64,000 nt of DNA from assembly GCA_023374025.1 (NCBI GenBank), contig SIJG01000021.1:1227474-1291473 (forward strand), read 5' to 3'. Position 1 is the first letter of the stretch. Each line of letters begins with the position of its first letter. Below the pieces are notes generated by a model. It was not told the DNA's origin. It saw nothing but the letters and a program-made list of their open reading frames with translations, and searched no databases. The translations under genes and the position numbers were made by a program. Shown here in pieces: positions 34,836-47,500 of this stretch. The DNA comes from Heterodera schachtii (taxonomy: Eukaryota; Nematoda; Chromadorea; Rhabditida; Heteroderidae).

Positions 34836-35282
34836 ATAAAGAGTTCTTCTTAAGTATACTTAGGTATTTTTATGGAATTTTGTGCTTTCACGTTTCTCTA
34901 AGAATTATTTTGTAAAAAATCATTAAGAAAAAATTTTTATTTTCTTATTTTGGTGCATATTTGGGAATAAGTTAGATATTTCTTAGAAATTTCGGGAAAA
35001 AAGGCATAAAATAACGTGCCCGGTATTATGCACCAAAATCGCAAAAAAAAAAAAAGGGAAAAAAGAGCACTTAAAAGTTAATATCTAGAAGCCTCAAACC
35101 AAGTTTAAAACTCGTTTTTCGTGCGTATTAGGCCGTAGCAAGTTAGCAACAAAAAAAAAAGGCATATGCCTCAAAATCCGGGTTCTATATTTTATATAAC
35201 ATTAAAAAGTGAATGGTCGACCCCCTATTGTGAATTTTTATTTTTTCTTCAGTCATTTCGAACCGAGACAATGCGAATTCGA
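34836..35282. other. gene-free stretch
   Basis: Noncoding DNA with long A-runs; nothing else recognised. Confidence 0.35.
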
Positions 35283-35412
35283 ACAAATAAATTTTTTTAA
35301 AACCTTAGTATATTTGCGATATTTTTGATATTTTTCTTTAAACTTTTTTCCAATTTTATCACAATGCCAATTCTTTCTCATAAAATATGCAGTGCCCAGA
35401 AAGTCTTTTTTT
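35283..35412 (-). pseudogene. fragment of two-unit secreted family
   Basis: The minus strand matches the family's YFMRKNWHCDKI to YQKYRKY stretch with substitutions. There are no flanking exons. Confidence 0.5.
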
Positions 35413-35941
35413 TCACCCAAAATATGCTCTCTTATGGAATTCGTTTATCAGCTTAAGGAATTTGTTAAGGTTCGTCACTTTTAATTCATAAATTCCAAAA
35501 TTAAAGCCTAATCAAAGAAAATTTTACTTTAATTAAAAATAATAATTTATTTATATTTCTAAATGCTATCCATATATGTGAATCATCGAATTTTGTACTC
35601 AAAATTATATTATGCTTGTCATTATTTGTTTCATATGTTCTAAAAAAATAGAATTATAAACTAATTGAAAAGAAAAATTATAAAACAAATCAAAAATAAT
35701 CGAAAATAGGAGAAGAAGAAATAGAGAGAGAAGCATGTTTAATGAAAAATAGGCATTTCAATAGCATAGGAAAATTAATTATAAAATTGAATTTAATCAA
35801 AAAATCGAAAAAAATCATTTTCAAATTCTAATAAATAATTTGTTCGCTTAATCCCCTATGCTATTTAAATACCAAAAATAAAGAATTTTTCATAAAATGT
35901 CGACGAGATAAAAGTGCCAAATTTATCATCATATTCATATT

Positions 35942-37575
35942 TCAGTTCTTTTTTTTTTCATTATTTGCCGCATTTTCAATTGCTTTATCCAATTTTGCCT
36001 TTTCTTCCTTGGCCTTTTCTTTTGCATTTTCATACATTTTTTCCATTTTTTGCTCAAATTCTTTTCGAAGGTTGGCAATTTCAATTTCGTTTTTTCCCTT
36101 TTCTTGCACATTTTTTGGTCCGTTAATTTTTTTGTAAACAAATTTTCCTCCTCTATTCAATTCGACTTCATTTAACAAATCCATCTCAAAATGAAAAGTG
36201 CTATTCTTCAACTTTGCCGAAAAATATTTCGAAAATTTATTTAGGGTTTGGACGACAGAAATTAAATTAGTTTGATTATTTCCGTAATTAGGCATAAATA
36301 TTGGCTTCACTGCTGATAATTTATGGGCCAATTCATTGCTTTTACCTTAAATAAACATATATATAATAGTTAAAAGTCATTAATTTAAAATAAAACCTTC
36401 AATATACAATCGGAATAATATTCATATAAAATATCCAAATATTTTTGATATTTTTGACATTTTTCTTTAAATCTTTTTCCAATTTTGCACAGTGCCAATT
36501 CATTCGCATTAAATACATAAGGCCAAAATGGGCCTCATATTTTGCGTCAAATGCTCATTCATTTTCTCAATTTCATATAACCCAAAAGAAATCATTCGTT
36601 GATCATCCCCATTATTTTTCCTTTCTCTTTTTTTCGACTTAAATAATTTAAATATTCTATTGCCATTTTAAAAAAAATTCTCAAAATTTGTCTCCGAAAA
36701 TAAAGCATCTTCAACCTAAATTTTGAATTTATTTAATTTTCATTTAATGTAAATTCTCACCCAATTCCATTGATTTTCGAATTTTGAAAAGATAATTACT
36801 AAATGTTTGTCAACATTTATTTTACTGGCTTTCCGTGGGTTGTCATTTTTTGTCCATTCCTCCTCTTTTTTGAACATTTTCTCTAAATATTCTCCAAAAT
36901 TTTGTCCAATTATTCCATCTAAACTTTCATTTGTTTCCCATTCATTCACTGTGTCAATTGCCAATTGCAAATTCATTTCATTAATTGACAATTTTGATTC
37001 ATTTTTTAATTTTGCTTCATTATTCAATCTCTGCTCATTCAATAATTTTTGTTCAAAATTTGTAAATTTATTGATCCGTTTGTTTAATTTATACCCATTA
37101 AACTCATTATTTAATCTATTAAAATAAAATTTCGAAATATTTGCTAGACAATTCACTGCATAAATTATTGGCCCATCAATTTCAATTTCTTTTTTAAATA
37201 CAAGTTTTGGCTTCACTGTAGGAATTTCGGCATATTCTCTGCACAAATACTCGTACAAAATGTTCAAATATTTGCGATATTTTTGGCATTTCATCCGTTC
37301 ATATTGTTTATAATTCTTTTCAATTTTGTCACAGTGCCAATATTTTCTCATAAAATACACAATGCCAAGGTGTGCCTCACATTTTTGAATTGAACTAATT
37401 TGCATTTCTTGGTGACCTTTCTTAAATGCAATTAGCATATTATCCTCAACCTAATAATTAAAATGGATTGATAAATTAATTACCCCTATTAATTAAATTA
37501 CCGATGAACTTGCATTTGAAATTAAAAAATGGTGAGCAAAAATTAAAAAGAAATTAAAAAGAAAAAGTAAATCAT
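35942..37575 (-). pseudogene. two-unit secreted family copy with intact exon 2 but broken exons 1 and 3
   Basis: Minus strand. Exon 1 (37575-37502) begins with an ATG but is 74 bases, out of phase, and hits a TAA in the hydrophobic core. Exon 2 (37450-36761, 690 bases) is fully open: VEDNMLIAF, NYKQYERMKCQKYRKYL, IPTVKPKLVFK, INEMNLQLAIDT. Exon 3 (from about 36,717) has frameshifts, including a lost A in the run before YEAHLG. Exon 4 (to 35,942) is open and ends in a Lys/Glu-rich coiled segment (EKMYENAKEKAKEEKAKLDK). The transcript could make exon 2 protein only if another start is used. Confidence 0.65.
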
Positions 37576-37735
37576 TATGTGCTTTCTTAAATAAATTAAT
37601 GTTTCAAATAAAATTAAAAGCTCATTAACTATAATTTCAATTTTAAATAAAAGTGAATTAAATAAATATTTTTATTAAAATAAATGGAAAATCGCACAGC
37701 CTTTTAAACATAGGAAAAATTTGTTTTTAAAAAAT

Positions 37736-37862
37736 GATCATAGGTAGGATTATCCAAATCTATATTTTACTTAATATAATTTGTTTATTATATATTAAAT
37801 AATGATGAAATATTTAAAAAATAGGGATTGATCATCAGTAGGAATATCCAAATCTATTTCAA
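37736..37862. repeat. two copies of the family-associated AGTAGGATTATCC repeat
   Basis: Two tandem copies, about 96 bases apart, of GATCATAGGTAGGATTATCC and AAATCTAT-TTACTTAATA, just beyond the 5' end of the minus-strand copy at 35.9-37.6 kb. They are related to the five-copy array at 44.2 kb. Confidence 0.6.
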
Positions 37863-37954
37863 TCACAGCTAAAAGAATGATAAACATTAAATTATGTCAA
37901 AGGTCTTTTGGCAACCAAAAAGATTTGGTCGGGTGAACTGTAGATAAACGCTGT

Positions 37955-38026
37955 CATTCTCGCGCGACCGTGAGGATTTCTGACCATTTCTCATAACAAT
38001 TAGCATTTGGTCATCTCCCTAAATAA
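37955..38026 (-). pseudogene. exon 2 start fragment of two-unit secreted family
   Basis: On the minus strand a normal acceptor is followed by GDDQMLIVMRNGQK, as in the family's exon 2. The match ends after about 60 bases. Confidence 0.5.
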
Positions 38027-38029
38027 AAA

Positions 38030-38834
38030 TAGTTAAACAAATTAATTACCTTGATTAATTTAACTAAAATTGGAAATAAAAATGGAGGGAAAAAATAAAA
38101 TTACAATAGGAATTATAGAATTAAGCATTTGCTTTTTCTTTATCTAAATCTGTATATGACCAGCTTTCGAAGAAAGGGTTTTATTCGTATATTATGAAAT
38201 TAATTTCTTGACTAAATTTTGTTTTATTTTCATTATCGCTTTTATGAAAAGGTAATTTTTTGATTTAAATTCTATATTCAATTAATTTTCTTTATTGCAT
38301 TTCATTAATTTATAAAAATGTGATTTTTCACTAATAGAGGCTAAGGGATTTTATGGATTTTCTGGATAGAACAATTTCAGGGATGTTAATTCAGAGATTA
38401 TTTAAACTGAATTAGAAAAACAGTATATTTGTGCTCGATAGTATAAAAACTTTGTAGTAATTAGTTAAAGACGAGAACAAATAGAAATTAAATAAGAAAA
38501 TATTTGATTTTGTATATTTTCTAATAATATTAATTTTATATTTAGTTTTGTGAAAAATTGAAAAGTTCCTGATTTTTACGATTTTTCCTAAATTGGAGAA
38601 ATGCAATATAAATTAGAAAAAGTCTCATTTTTTCTTGGAATGTACTGAGAAATTCTTTGAAAAAAGATATTATAAAAAAGTATGGGAAGTGTGCTGGGTT
38701 TCTAGAGCCATCGATACAGAATATTTCTAAATGAAAAAAGAATACGAAACATAAAATAATCAACAAGAGCCCGGGTTTTGTGGACATTCAATAAAATTTT
38801 TATGCAAATGGCGAAGAATTGAATGTGCCAGATC
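38030..38834. other. gene-free stretch
   Basis: AT-rich DNA. Minus-strand open frames at 38.4-38.8 kb are short, hydrophobic and unsupported. Confidence 0.35.
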
Positions 38835-39120
38835 TGTCTTTATAATTAATCAAGAATGTCTCTTTCTAAATCATATTTCGCTTTTGGGAATGCTTTTTCC
38901 AATTTCTTTTTTTTTTCCTTGGCATTTTCATTTGTTTTCCATACATTTTTTTCCATTTTTTTTTCTTAAATTCTTTCCAAAGATTGGCAATTTCAGTTTC
39001 TATTTTGTTTGTTGATTTTTTCTCTTTGATTTTGTTTCCATTTTTAAGCCAATTTTTGTCTTTTTTTATTTTCTCACTCTTTAATTTGATAATTTAATTC
39101 CTCCTTGTTTTTCAATTCAA
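38835..39120 (-). pseudogene. exon 4 fragment of two-unit secreted family
   Basis: The minus strand carries the Lys/Glu-rich exon 4 tail, including NLWKEFK-, ENAKEK- and KLEKAF-like words, with frameshifts in T-runs. It is tail-to-head with the plus-strand copy that begins at 39.22 kb. Confidence 0.5.
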
Positions 39121-39222
39121 TTTTCTTCAAGTCGTTTTTTCCGTGGTGAGTCGTTGCAAATAGCGAAAAACCTCGAAAAAAATTTGACTACTTTTACTCA
39201 ACTTAGTCTAAAAAAATTTACA

Positions 39223-41125
39223 TTTTGTACGAATATTTAAGCAGCGAATACGCCGCAATTCCAATAGTGAAACCAAAATTCATATATAAAAAAGCAGACA
39301 TTGAAATTGAAGGACCAATAACTTTTGCAGTGTATTGTCTGGCCGAAATTTCGCAATTTTCTTTTAAATCATTTTGGAGTAAATATCATAATTATAAATT
39401 AAACAAATTATTCACTTTTTACTTTCAACTAACATTACTGAATGAAGAGCGTTTGAATTATTATTATAAATTTGAAAATAAACAAAATTGCCAATTAATG
39501 AAATTATTTTGCAATTGGCAATTGAAACAGCGAACAAAATTTTTGAATTATGCAAAACTGAGGAAATGAAAGTGAATTTGACTTGGCATTATGTATTTGA
39601 TGAGAGAGAATTGGAAATGTGAGAAAATTTTGGCAGAATTTGAAGAAAACGAACGGACAGAATGCCAAAAATATCGCCAATATTTGGACATTTTGTACGA
39701 ATATTTATTTCGGTTGTATGTTCAAGGTTTATGTTTAAATTTTTTTCATTTATTTAAATAACAATTGTAATAATTTATTAAGCTAAAAATCCGGAACAGG
39801 GGTGTGCGAAAACCAAAAAAATAATTTTCGAAAACGAAAACGAAACGAAAATATTTATTTTTCACGAAAACGAAACACGAAACGAAAATTAAAATTTTAA
39901 AACTCGAAAACGAAAACGAAACGAAAATTTTTTCCTGGACGAAAACGAAACACGAAAACGAAAAAATAACCGTTTTCGTACGAAACGAAACGAAAAACAC
40001 GAAAATTTTTTGAACTTATTTAATCAACAATTAAAAACATTTAAATTTTTAAATTGTGTCCTCTAACTAAGGGAATGAAGATCCTAGTAGGTGGAAATGC
40101 TGATATGGCTCTAATAAGTTAATTTTTATAAAGTCTTAAAGTAAAAGAGTCGAGCGATTCCGATATGCATCGGTGGTGAATTTTTTTACATTTTTCATGC
40201 GCAGATTTTGGTTCTTATCCTTTTTGTCACCCCCTCCTGAAATTAAAAAAATATATATATAAAATTTTAAAAATTTGAATTTTACCACAGAAAATTATTA
40301 TTATTTTTGTTTTTTAAATTTTATTTGAAAGTTCTTAGAGGATTGGCGTCCGGCTGTGCACATAGGAGAGGCCGGAAAAAATTGAAATTAATTAAATACA
40401 GGGCTTACAACAGAAAATTTTAAAATGAGCATTTGGCTGACAAAAAAACCTGCACTTAAAAAATGATTTTGAGCCTATTTTTTGACAAAAATAAGGAAAA
40501 TTTGAATTTTTGACCTTTTTAACTAACATATTTTCACTGAAAATTGGCAATTTTAAGGGCAGACTTTGAAAATTTTAGAATTTTCAATGAATTTTGTAAA
40601 GAAAAATGTGGCATGTAGCATACGAGATGACTTATTTTTACCAAAAAAGTCATTCTTAAGGGTGTAAATATTTTCGTCTTTTTCGTCCAAATTCCGTTTG
40701 ACGAAAACGAAACGAAAATTTAAAATTTTTAAATACGAAAACGAAACGAAACGAAAATTTTTTGACAGACGAAAACGAAAACACGAAAACGAAACTCAAA
40801 AAGTGACGAAAAAGGGGACGACACGAAAACGACACGAAATTTCGCACACCCCTGATCCGGAAGTGTCGAAACAATTGCCACCATTGGTGAAGCCAATATT
40901 TATTTTAAGAGGAAAATATACCCTCGTAGTTTAATTAAAGCCGTCGATGATTTGAATGAAATTTCGAAATGTTTTTGGCAAAAAGATGAAAATGAATTGA
41001 GAAATGTTTATAAAATTGGAAAAAGCAATTTCAGAAACAGAAAATGAATAGGAAAGAGACACTCAAAAATATGAATATTTTGATAAATTTGGCACTTTCA
41101 TTTCATCGCCATTTTCATAATGTTT
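39223..41125 (+). pseudogene. family copy disrupted by an hAT-like element
   Basis: Plus-strand remains of exon 2 (YLSSEYAAIPIVKPKF...LLNEERLNYYYKFEN) are fused to the TEEMK-NLTWHYVFDEREL junction also seen at 33.7-33.9 kb. An ECQKY-like stretch (out of frame) and the exon 3 end (YLFRLYVQG) follow. Exon 4 begins at about 39,783 but is split after AKNPE by the 1,058-bp element 39,797-40,854. It resumes at 40,863 with VSKQLPPLVKPIF, and then an internal deletion removes most of the tail. Confidence 0.6.
39797..40854. mobile_element. 1,058-bp non-autonomous hAT-like element
   Basis: Perfect 8-bp target duplication ATCCGGAA (39789-39796 and 40855-40862) and perfect 15-bp terminal inverted repeats CAGGGGTGTGCGAAA, both classic for hAT transposons. 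Each subterminal region, about 200 bases, is a dense array of CGAAAACGAAACGAAA-type words in inverted orientation. The centre (about 40,020-40,660) has no transposase-like frame. It sits inside exon 4 of a secreted-family copy. Confidence 0.9.
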
Positions 41126-42163
41126 TTTTGTTGTTTACAAAATTTGGGAGCTTTTTCTAATCGCTTCCTATTCCAATTCACTTTCATTTAGAATTATTCT
41201 TTCGTTATTTTCCATTTTTAATTATTTTTCGATTATTGTAATTTTCTTTTTAATTATTCTTTATAAAATTTTCATTTTAATGTAAATCTTAAATATTTCT
41301 TTTCCTTAAGGTCGTTAAGTAATTATTTACCAGCCTATAATTTGCAACGCCGAACCTCAAAATTCCAAAAAGGTTTTCAAAATTTGTGTCAAAAACCTGG
41401 AGAAAAACTATTAAGGAATGAAACAAATTTTTAAATGCTCAAGCTACGCATTGCTGGACTTAATTTTGTTAAAAACTTACTCCAAATACGTACGCATATT
41501 TTAAAGTTTTAAGTGCATCGAGCATTTTTAACGGCCTTTTTAAATTTAAAGTTTTTAAAAATGGGGGCAAAAAGAGCTGAAAATTTTTAGAGCGAAAAAA
41601 TTTACAAGGCCCAATAAGGGGATGTTCCTAATTTTTGCGGGAAGACACTGTCCAATAAACAAAAACTAATTCTAATTTAGCCTGAAACTTCAGGAATAAT
41701 GTTAAAAAAATGCTATTTCTTATTTTTTTAGATTACCCATCAATGACGTGTGATTTGCCATATTTTTTATTTAAATAAGTTACATTATAGGCTTAGGGAT
41801 TTTGACAAATTATAAGGACAAGTTTGGCCCTTTCATTTCGTCTCCATTTTCATAAAAATCCATTTTTTGACGAGTTCATTTTCTGATTCGTAGGTAATTG
41901 TTGATTTAATTTTTTTCTATTTTATATTTTCTCATTATTAATTTTTGTTCACATAAATTTTATTAGTTATTTTTATATAAATATCCCAATAATTTTGTAC
42001 CTGTTTGAGATGTGTAAAAAATTCAGTTCCCCTAATCAAATTTGTTAAACGAATTTTTGTCGTTAATAAAAGGAAAATTACAAAAATAAAAAACAACTGA
42101 AAATAGAAAAAGACAGAAATATTACGAAAGGAAAAAGTAAAAAATTCATAAACCCCAAGGATT
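41126..42163. other. gene-free stretch with a family 3' scrap
   Basis: No exon was seen. At 41,815-41,860 a short plus-strand match to the family's 3' end (CATTTCGTCTCCATTTTCATAA) is present. The rest is AT-rich and unassigned. Confidence 0.4.
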
Positions 42164-43883
42164 TTATGAAAAAGGCGACGAAGCGAAAGTGCCGAATTTG
42201 TCATCATATTCTTTTAGCAGCTTAATTTTTTCTCCATTATTTGCCGCATTTTCAATTGCTTTTTCCAATTTCTCCTTTTCTTCCTTGGCATTTTCTTTTG
42301 AATTTTCATACATTTTTTCCATTTTTTGCTCAAATTCTTTTCGAAGATTGGCAATTGCAATTTCATTTTTAGTTGATGAATTTTCATCACTTTTATCCTC
42401 ATTAATTCCGTAATTCAATTCTTTCTGATTTTTTAACGCCATCTTCACCATAATGTTATCGATTTTATATAATTCATTTTTGTCTTTTTTCCAAAAACAT
42501 TTCGAAATTTCATTCAAATATTTAACAACTTCAATTAAACTGTCCGGATCAGAATTGATAATAAATATTGGCTTCACCAATGGTGACAAATGTTTCGACA
42601 CTTTCGGATTTTTAGCTTAATAAATATTATCATTATTATTTAAATAAATAAAAAATTTAAAATAATATAGAATACATACAAACCTTCAGCATATAACCGG
42701 AATAAATATTCATATAAAATGTCCAAATATTTTCTCTATTTTTGGCATTCTTCTTTAAATTCCTTTCCAATTTTTTCACAGTGCCAATTCTCTCGCATCA
42801 AATACATAAGGCCAAGATGGGCTTTATATCTTTGCATCAAGTGCTTTTTCATTTTCTCATATTTATATAAACCCAAGGAGATCATGTAGTGATCATAATC
42901 ATCCCAATTAATATTTGTTTTCTCTTTTATTCGGCATAAATAATTTGAGTATTCTTTAGCCATTTTAAAAAATTTCTCAAATCCTTTAACAAATTCCGAA
43001 AATAAGGCATCTTTAGTCTAAATTGGGTATTTATTTAATTTTCATTGAATGTCAAATCTCACCCATGTCCATTTGTCATCGAATATTGAATTCACGATAA
43101 TTAGATTATGTTTGTCATCATTTTTAAAATAATTTTCCCTTTCTTCCGAATTTTTGAACATTTCCTTCATTTTTTCTTCAAATTTATGTTTTATTATTCC
43201 GTCTAAACTTTCATTTGTTTGCCATTCATTCCCTGTGTCAATTGCCAATTGCAAAATCATTTCATTAATTGGCAAAATTGATATTTTTGATTCATTTTCC
43301 AATTTAAATTCATAAGTCAATCGACTCTCATTCAACAAAATTGGTTCAAAAGTTTCAAAATAAATAAAGTATTTATTTAATTTATGTTTACAACATTGTC
43401 TCATAAATTTAAAAAAATAAAATTGCGAAATTTTGGCCAGAAAATTCACCGAATAAATTATTAGTCCTTCGATTTCAATTTGCCTTTTAAGCACGAATTT
43501 TGGCTTCACTGTTGGAATTCCGGCATATTCTCTGTACAAATATTCGTACAAAATGTCCAAATATTTGCGATATTTTTGGCATTCTGTCCGTTCATATTCT
43601 TCAAATTCTGCCGAAATTTTCTCACATTTCCAATTTTTTCTCAGAAAATAAACAATGCCAAGATGGGCCTCGTATTTTTGCATTGAATATTCACTCAATT
43701 GCGTTTCTTGATGACCTTTCATAAATGCAATTAGCATTTTGTCCGCAACCTAATTAATTAAAATGGACTAGTAAAATTAATTTCCTTTATGAATTAACTC
43801 ACCGATGGATTTGCATTTGAAAATGGAATAAGAAAATGTTGAAAAATAATAAGAAAGATTATTATAAAAAAGGAATAGAACAT
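42164..43883 (-). CDS. two-unit secreted family, best-preserved copy (one premature stop)
   Basis: Minus strand, exons 43883-43803, 43749-43063, 43017-42684 and 42615-42164: 81+687+334+452 bases, all phases consistent, 518 codons including the stop. The first exon encodes a signal peptide (MFYSFF, isoleucine-rich core, SNA site). Unit 1 (exon 2) has NWKCEKI, TECQKYRKYLDILYEYL and IPTVKPKF. Unit 2 (exons 3-4) has NWHCEKI, ECQK, LSPLVKPIF and a Lys/Glu coiled-coil tail. The only break is a TAG at 42738-42736 (codon 350), where other copies have Tyr in ECQKYRKYL. A secreted protein of 349 residues would still result. The unit has two conserved cysteines and no catalytic signature. An effector role is speculative. 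Confidence 0.7.
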
Positions 43884-44194
43884 TATTTTTTTCTTAAAAA
43901 ATGAATTAATGTTTTTAAATAGATAATTAAAAAAAATTTTAGTCGAAATTAATCTAATCTCAATCTAATTAAATAAAGAATATTTCTAAAATAAATTAAA
44001 GATAAAGCATAAACCATTATAGAGCGCATTAATTAAATTTTTCAATTTATTTACATAAAAGTGAATTAAAAAATATTTTTTAAAATAGAACTAGGCCATT
44101 ATCTATAAAATTTAACTATTTTTAAATAACTTAAAAAATTCTTAAAATGAAAAAATGGAAAATCACACATCCTTAAAAACGAAATAATTTTTTA
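43884..44194. other. 5' flank of the best-preserved family copy
   Basis: Upstream sequence of the minus-strand gene ending at 43,883. It should hold its promoter; no element was identified except the repeat array just beyond it. Confidence 0.35.
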
Positions 44195-44540
44195 CAATAA
44201 TGATCAAAGTAGCTTTATCCAAATCTACTTAATAAAATTTATTATATTAAATAATGATGCAATAATTAGAAATTGGATTTGATCATAAGTAGGATTATCC
44301 AAATCTACTTAATAAAATATTAAATGATGGAATGTTTAAAAAATTTTGATTGATCATAAGTAGGATTATTCAAATCTGCTTAATAAAATATGCAATATTA
44401 AAAAAATAGGGATTGATCATAAGTAGGATTATCCAAATCTACTTAATAAATTTTTATTCTATTAAATAATTATGCAATGTTTAAAAAATTTTGATTGATC
44501 ATAAGTAGGATTATTCAAATCTATTTAATAAATTGTTATA
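44195..44540. repeat. five-copy imperfect tandem repeat upstream of the family
   Basis: Units of about 63-82 bases begin near 44,202, 44,281, 44,352, 44,415 and 44,497. Each contains TGATCATAAGTAGGATTATC and then CAAATCTACTTAATAAA (first copy diverged). Related single or double copies occur at 25.86, 30.57, 31.80 and 37.74 kb, always within the secreted-family cluster. Confidence 0.75.
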
Positions 44541-47500
44541 CTTTTATTGAAACTTCACAATTATTGAACTTTATAACAAATATTTGTTTTTCTAAATACT
44601 TAATATTTTTTTAGTTTTATTTTGAATTTTTTTGACAAATTTGGCTCTACTGCAGTTCTCAGGACCATAAAAAAACACGACCATAAAAAATTTAGCAAAT
44701 TTAATGCACTATAAATTGTTGTAGAATCATCAAAATTAAAAAATTTTCGAATAATTTCATGGTCCCAAGTCCTCTAGCTTGCAAAATTTCAAAAAAATTT
44801 TGTGTTTAAAAAAAGTTATGAACAGAAAACTTCAAAAAACTGGTTTTCTAGGTAAATATTTCTGGTCATAACTTTTTCAATATATTCGAAAACCCACGAA
44901 AATGATTCCGAGCTAAAATAAAAAAGTTTTTCGAAAATTTATTTGTCATTTTGTTATATTTCTTTAAAAATTTAACTCCCTTGTTTCCCATATTGCAATC
45001 TTAAATTTTTCGTTGGGCTCAAAAATTTCCAAAGATTGAGTAAAATTATTAAAAATTTCTTCAATGAATAAATTAAGAATTATTATTGTGTTTATTTATT
45101 ACATTAAAGTTGAATATTAAATTGTATTTTTTATTATTTTTTTTTCAAAGAAAATTTATTTAATTTGGCACTTTTTAGCATTTATTATTTGATTTGGAAC
45201 GGTTTTTTAGCAATTTGTCGTATTTTTTTAAATTTTATAAGAATTTGGTGAAATTTAAATTAATTATAAACTCAATAAAATATATTAATTTATTATATTC
45301 TTTAATTTCAGGGATTTTCGCTTAAAAATTTTTCATTTTTGAAAAATATTAATTTACTTTCAAAATAAATGTCATTTATTTTAATTAAAATGGTAGTTAC
45401 ATATTTAAAGTTTTATCTTTATTTTTAAATATTTATTTATTATTTGAGTATTGAAAATAAATAATGAATTCTTTTCCACAAGTTCAACATAATATGAGGA
45501 TTTTATGATAAAAATCATCTTTTGAAAAACATTTAAATAGTTCAAACATTTTTAATTTGGACTATTATTTTCGAAATTTTTTCAATCAATTTTTTCCGAA
45601 CAGATCCCTGTATAGAATGAATCTTTTATTTGTTAACCTTGTTCTAAGGGTTTAATTTTCACAAAATGTTTTATATTGATGATTTTTATTTTATTTGAAT
45701 GATTTGATTGCGATGTATATGAAATTATATTTTATTTAACTATTTAATCTTATGTTTTTATAAATATAATTTAGTAATTATATTCCCATTTTCTCGTTAT
45801 TGGATTTGATTTGGTACATAAAATTCATTAATAATTTTTTCATTCTCATATCCCTCATGTCTCGCTTATGTTTGATTTTGGATTTGGTTGGATGGGTATA
45901 TCTTTTTTGGACAAGTCATTATAATAATGAATATTAAAATTTTATTTATTTATTTACATTTTTCTTGAAGAAATTATTATTTCTAATTATTACCCATTTA
46001 TTTCTTTTTTTCACCTTTTTGTGTTTTTTCAATTCAATCTATTCCGCTCATTTTTAAATTACGTTAAGATTTTAAAAATTTAAAATATTAATTTCTATTT
46101 CATTTTTTCAAAATAAACACGTTTTCTTATTTTAGGGTTCATTATAAAATAAAAATTTGTATTTATCAAGTTTATCGTTATTTGCCTTCTTTCTCGAAAA
46201 AATAACGCAATTGTATTTTTATTTTTTATAAAATATTTATCCATTATTTTCACTTAAAAAAGATATATTTTAGACAGAATTTGTAAAATAAGATTATATT
46301 TTCACAATTTATTTCAATCTTTTTCTGGAGTTAGGCCATATAAAAATGAAACAATTCAAGAGTATGAAGCAAAATTATCATAATTTTTAACTTTTAGTGC
46401 ATTAACAAGTTTTATTTTCCATCTTTTACTTTTCTAATTTTTTTTCTAAATTTATCACCATAAAGTTTTTTATATTTATTAATCAAATACAATGTTTACT
46501 ATTATTAATCAATAGATAATATTCAAAATTTTTCCTAACATTTTATAATTTGATAAATTGTTCTTTTTATAAAGAATTTTTTTTTAAATTTCATTACTTG
46601 TTATAATAATAAAGAAGAAAATGCATTTTTGGTGATTTGTTTTGCCGTCTATTTTATAAATAATAAAGATTTTTTTTGGCAGATAGATAATGTTTTGTTC
46701 AGCTTTATGCCATGTTAATAACAAATAGTAAATTTGATTTATTTATATAACTGAGTTTTGTCATTCATTTTATATTTATACATTACACATTTTATTTTAA
46801 TTAATATAATATCAAATTATTATTTAATTTGCATAAATTTGAAATGGTTTTTTTTTAAATTATTATTTGATGTTTATTAATATGTATTTATCCATTTTTT
46901 AAATTTTTATTTATCTTTTTTTCTTGACGAGGAGCCCGTAAATTGCAGCGAACAGCAAAATTCTAAACGAATGTTCTAAAAAATCATTTTTTTGCTTTTC
47001 AGATTATCACAATTTATAACATAAATTATTTATACAGTACATTCTCCTTAATGTAAGTAAATTAATTTAATATATTTTTTGATAAATTTAAAGATTTAAT
47101 AAATTGTTCGGTCCGAGGGTTTATGTTTTAGTCCAATTAAATATTTATAATTTATTGGAGAAGGACAAAGAAATGTCACAAACAATAGCGCGTATTATTT
47201 TAGAATATAAAATATAATTAAATCAAAAAGTTAAAATTTCGTTTCTACCTTATAATTCTATTAATACCATTGACAAATTTTTTTCTCTATATTATTCGTC
47301 GTGTTAACAAGCCTTTCATTTTGATTTAAATTTTAGTTATTTTTCTTTCAACTTCTAATTGAATCATTATTTAGGTTTGTCCATTAATTTAGTAAATTCT
47401 ATATTTTGTCATTTATTCATTCAAATGTCGAATCATCGTTTCGATTTTTACGGTCGTGCATATTTTATGTTTAATCCAATCTTTTGATTAAAAAGTTTTT

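Noticed and set aside
35914..36126. Plus-strand hydrophobic open frame that could be read as a membrane protein
   Set aside because: It is antisense to the family's charged coiled-coil tail; the same artefact recurs at 18.0 and 42.2 kb.
40656..40934. Open frames rich in Lys/Arg/Glu or Phe/Ser/Val
   Set aside because: They run through the CGAAAACGAAA arrays of the hAT-like element, and similar frames occur in its other end.
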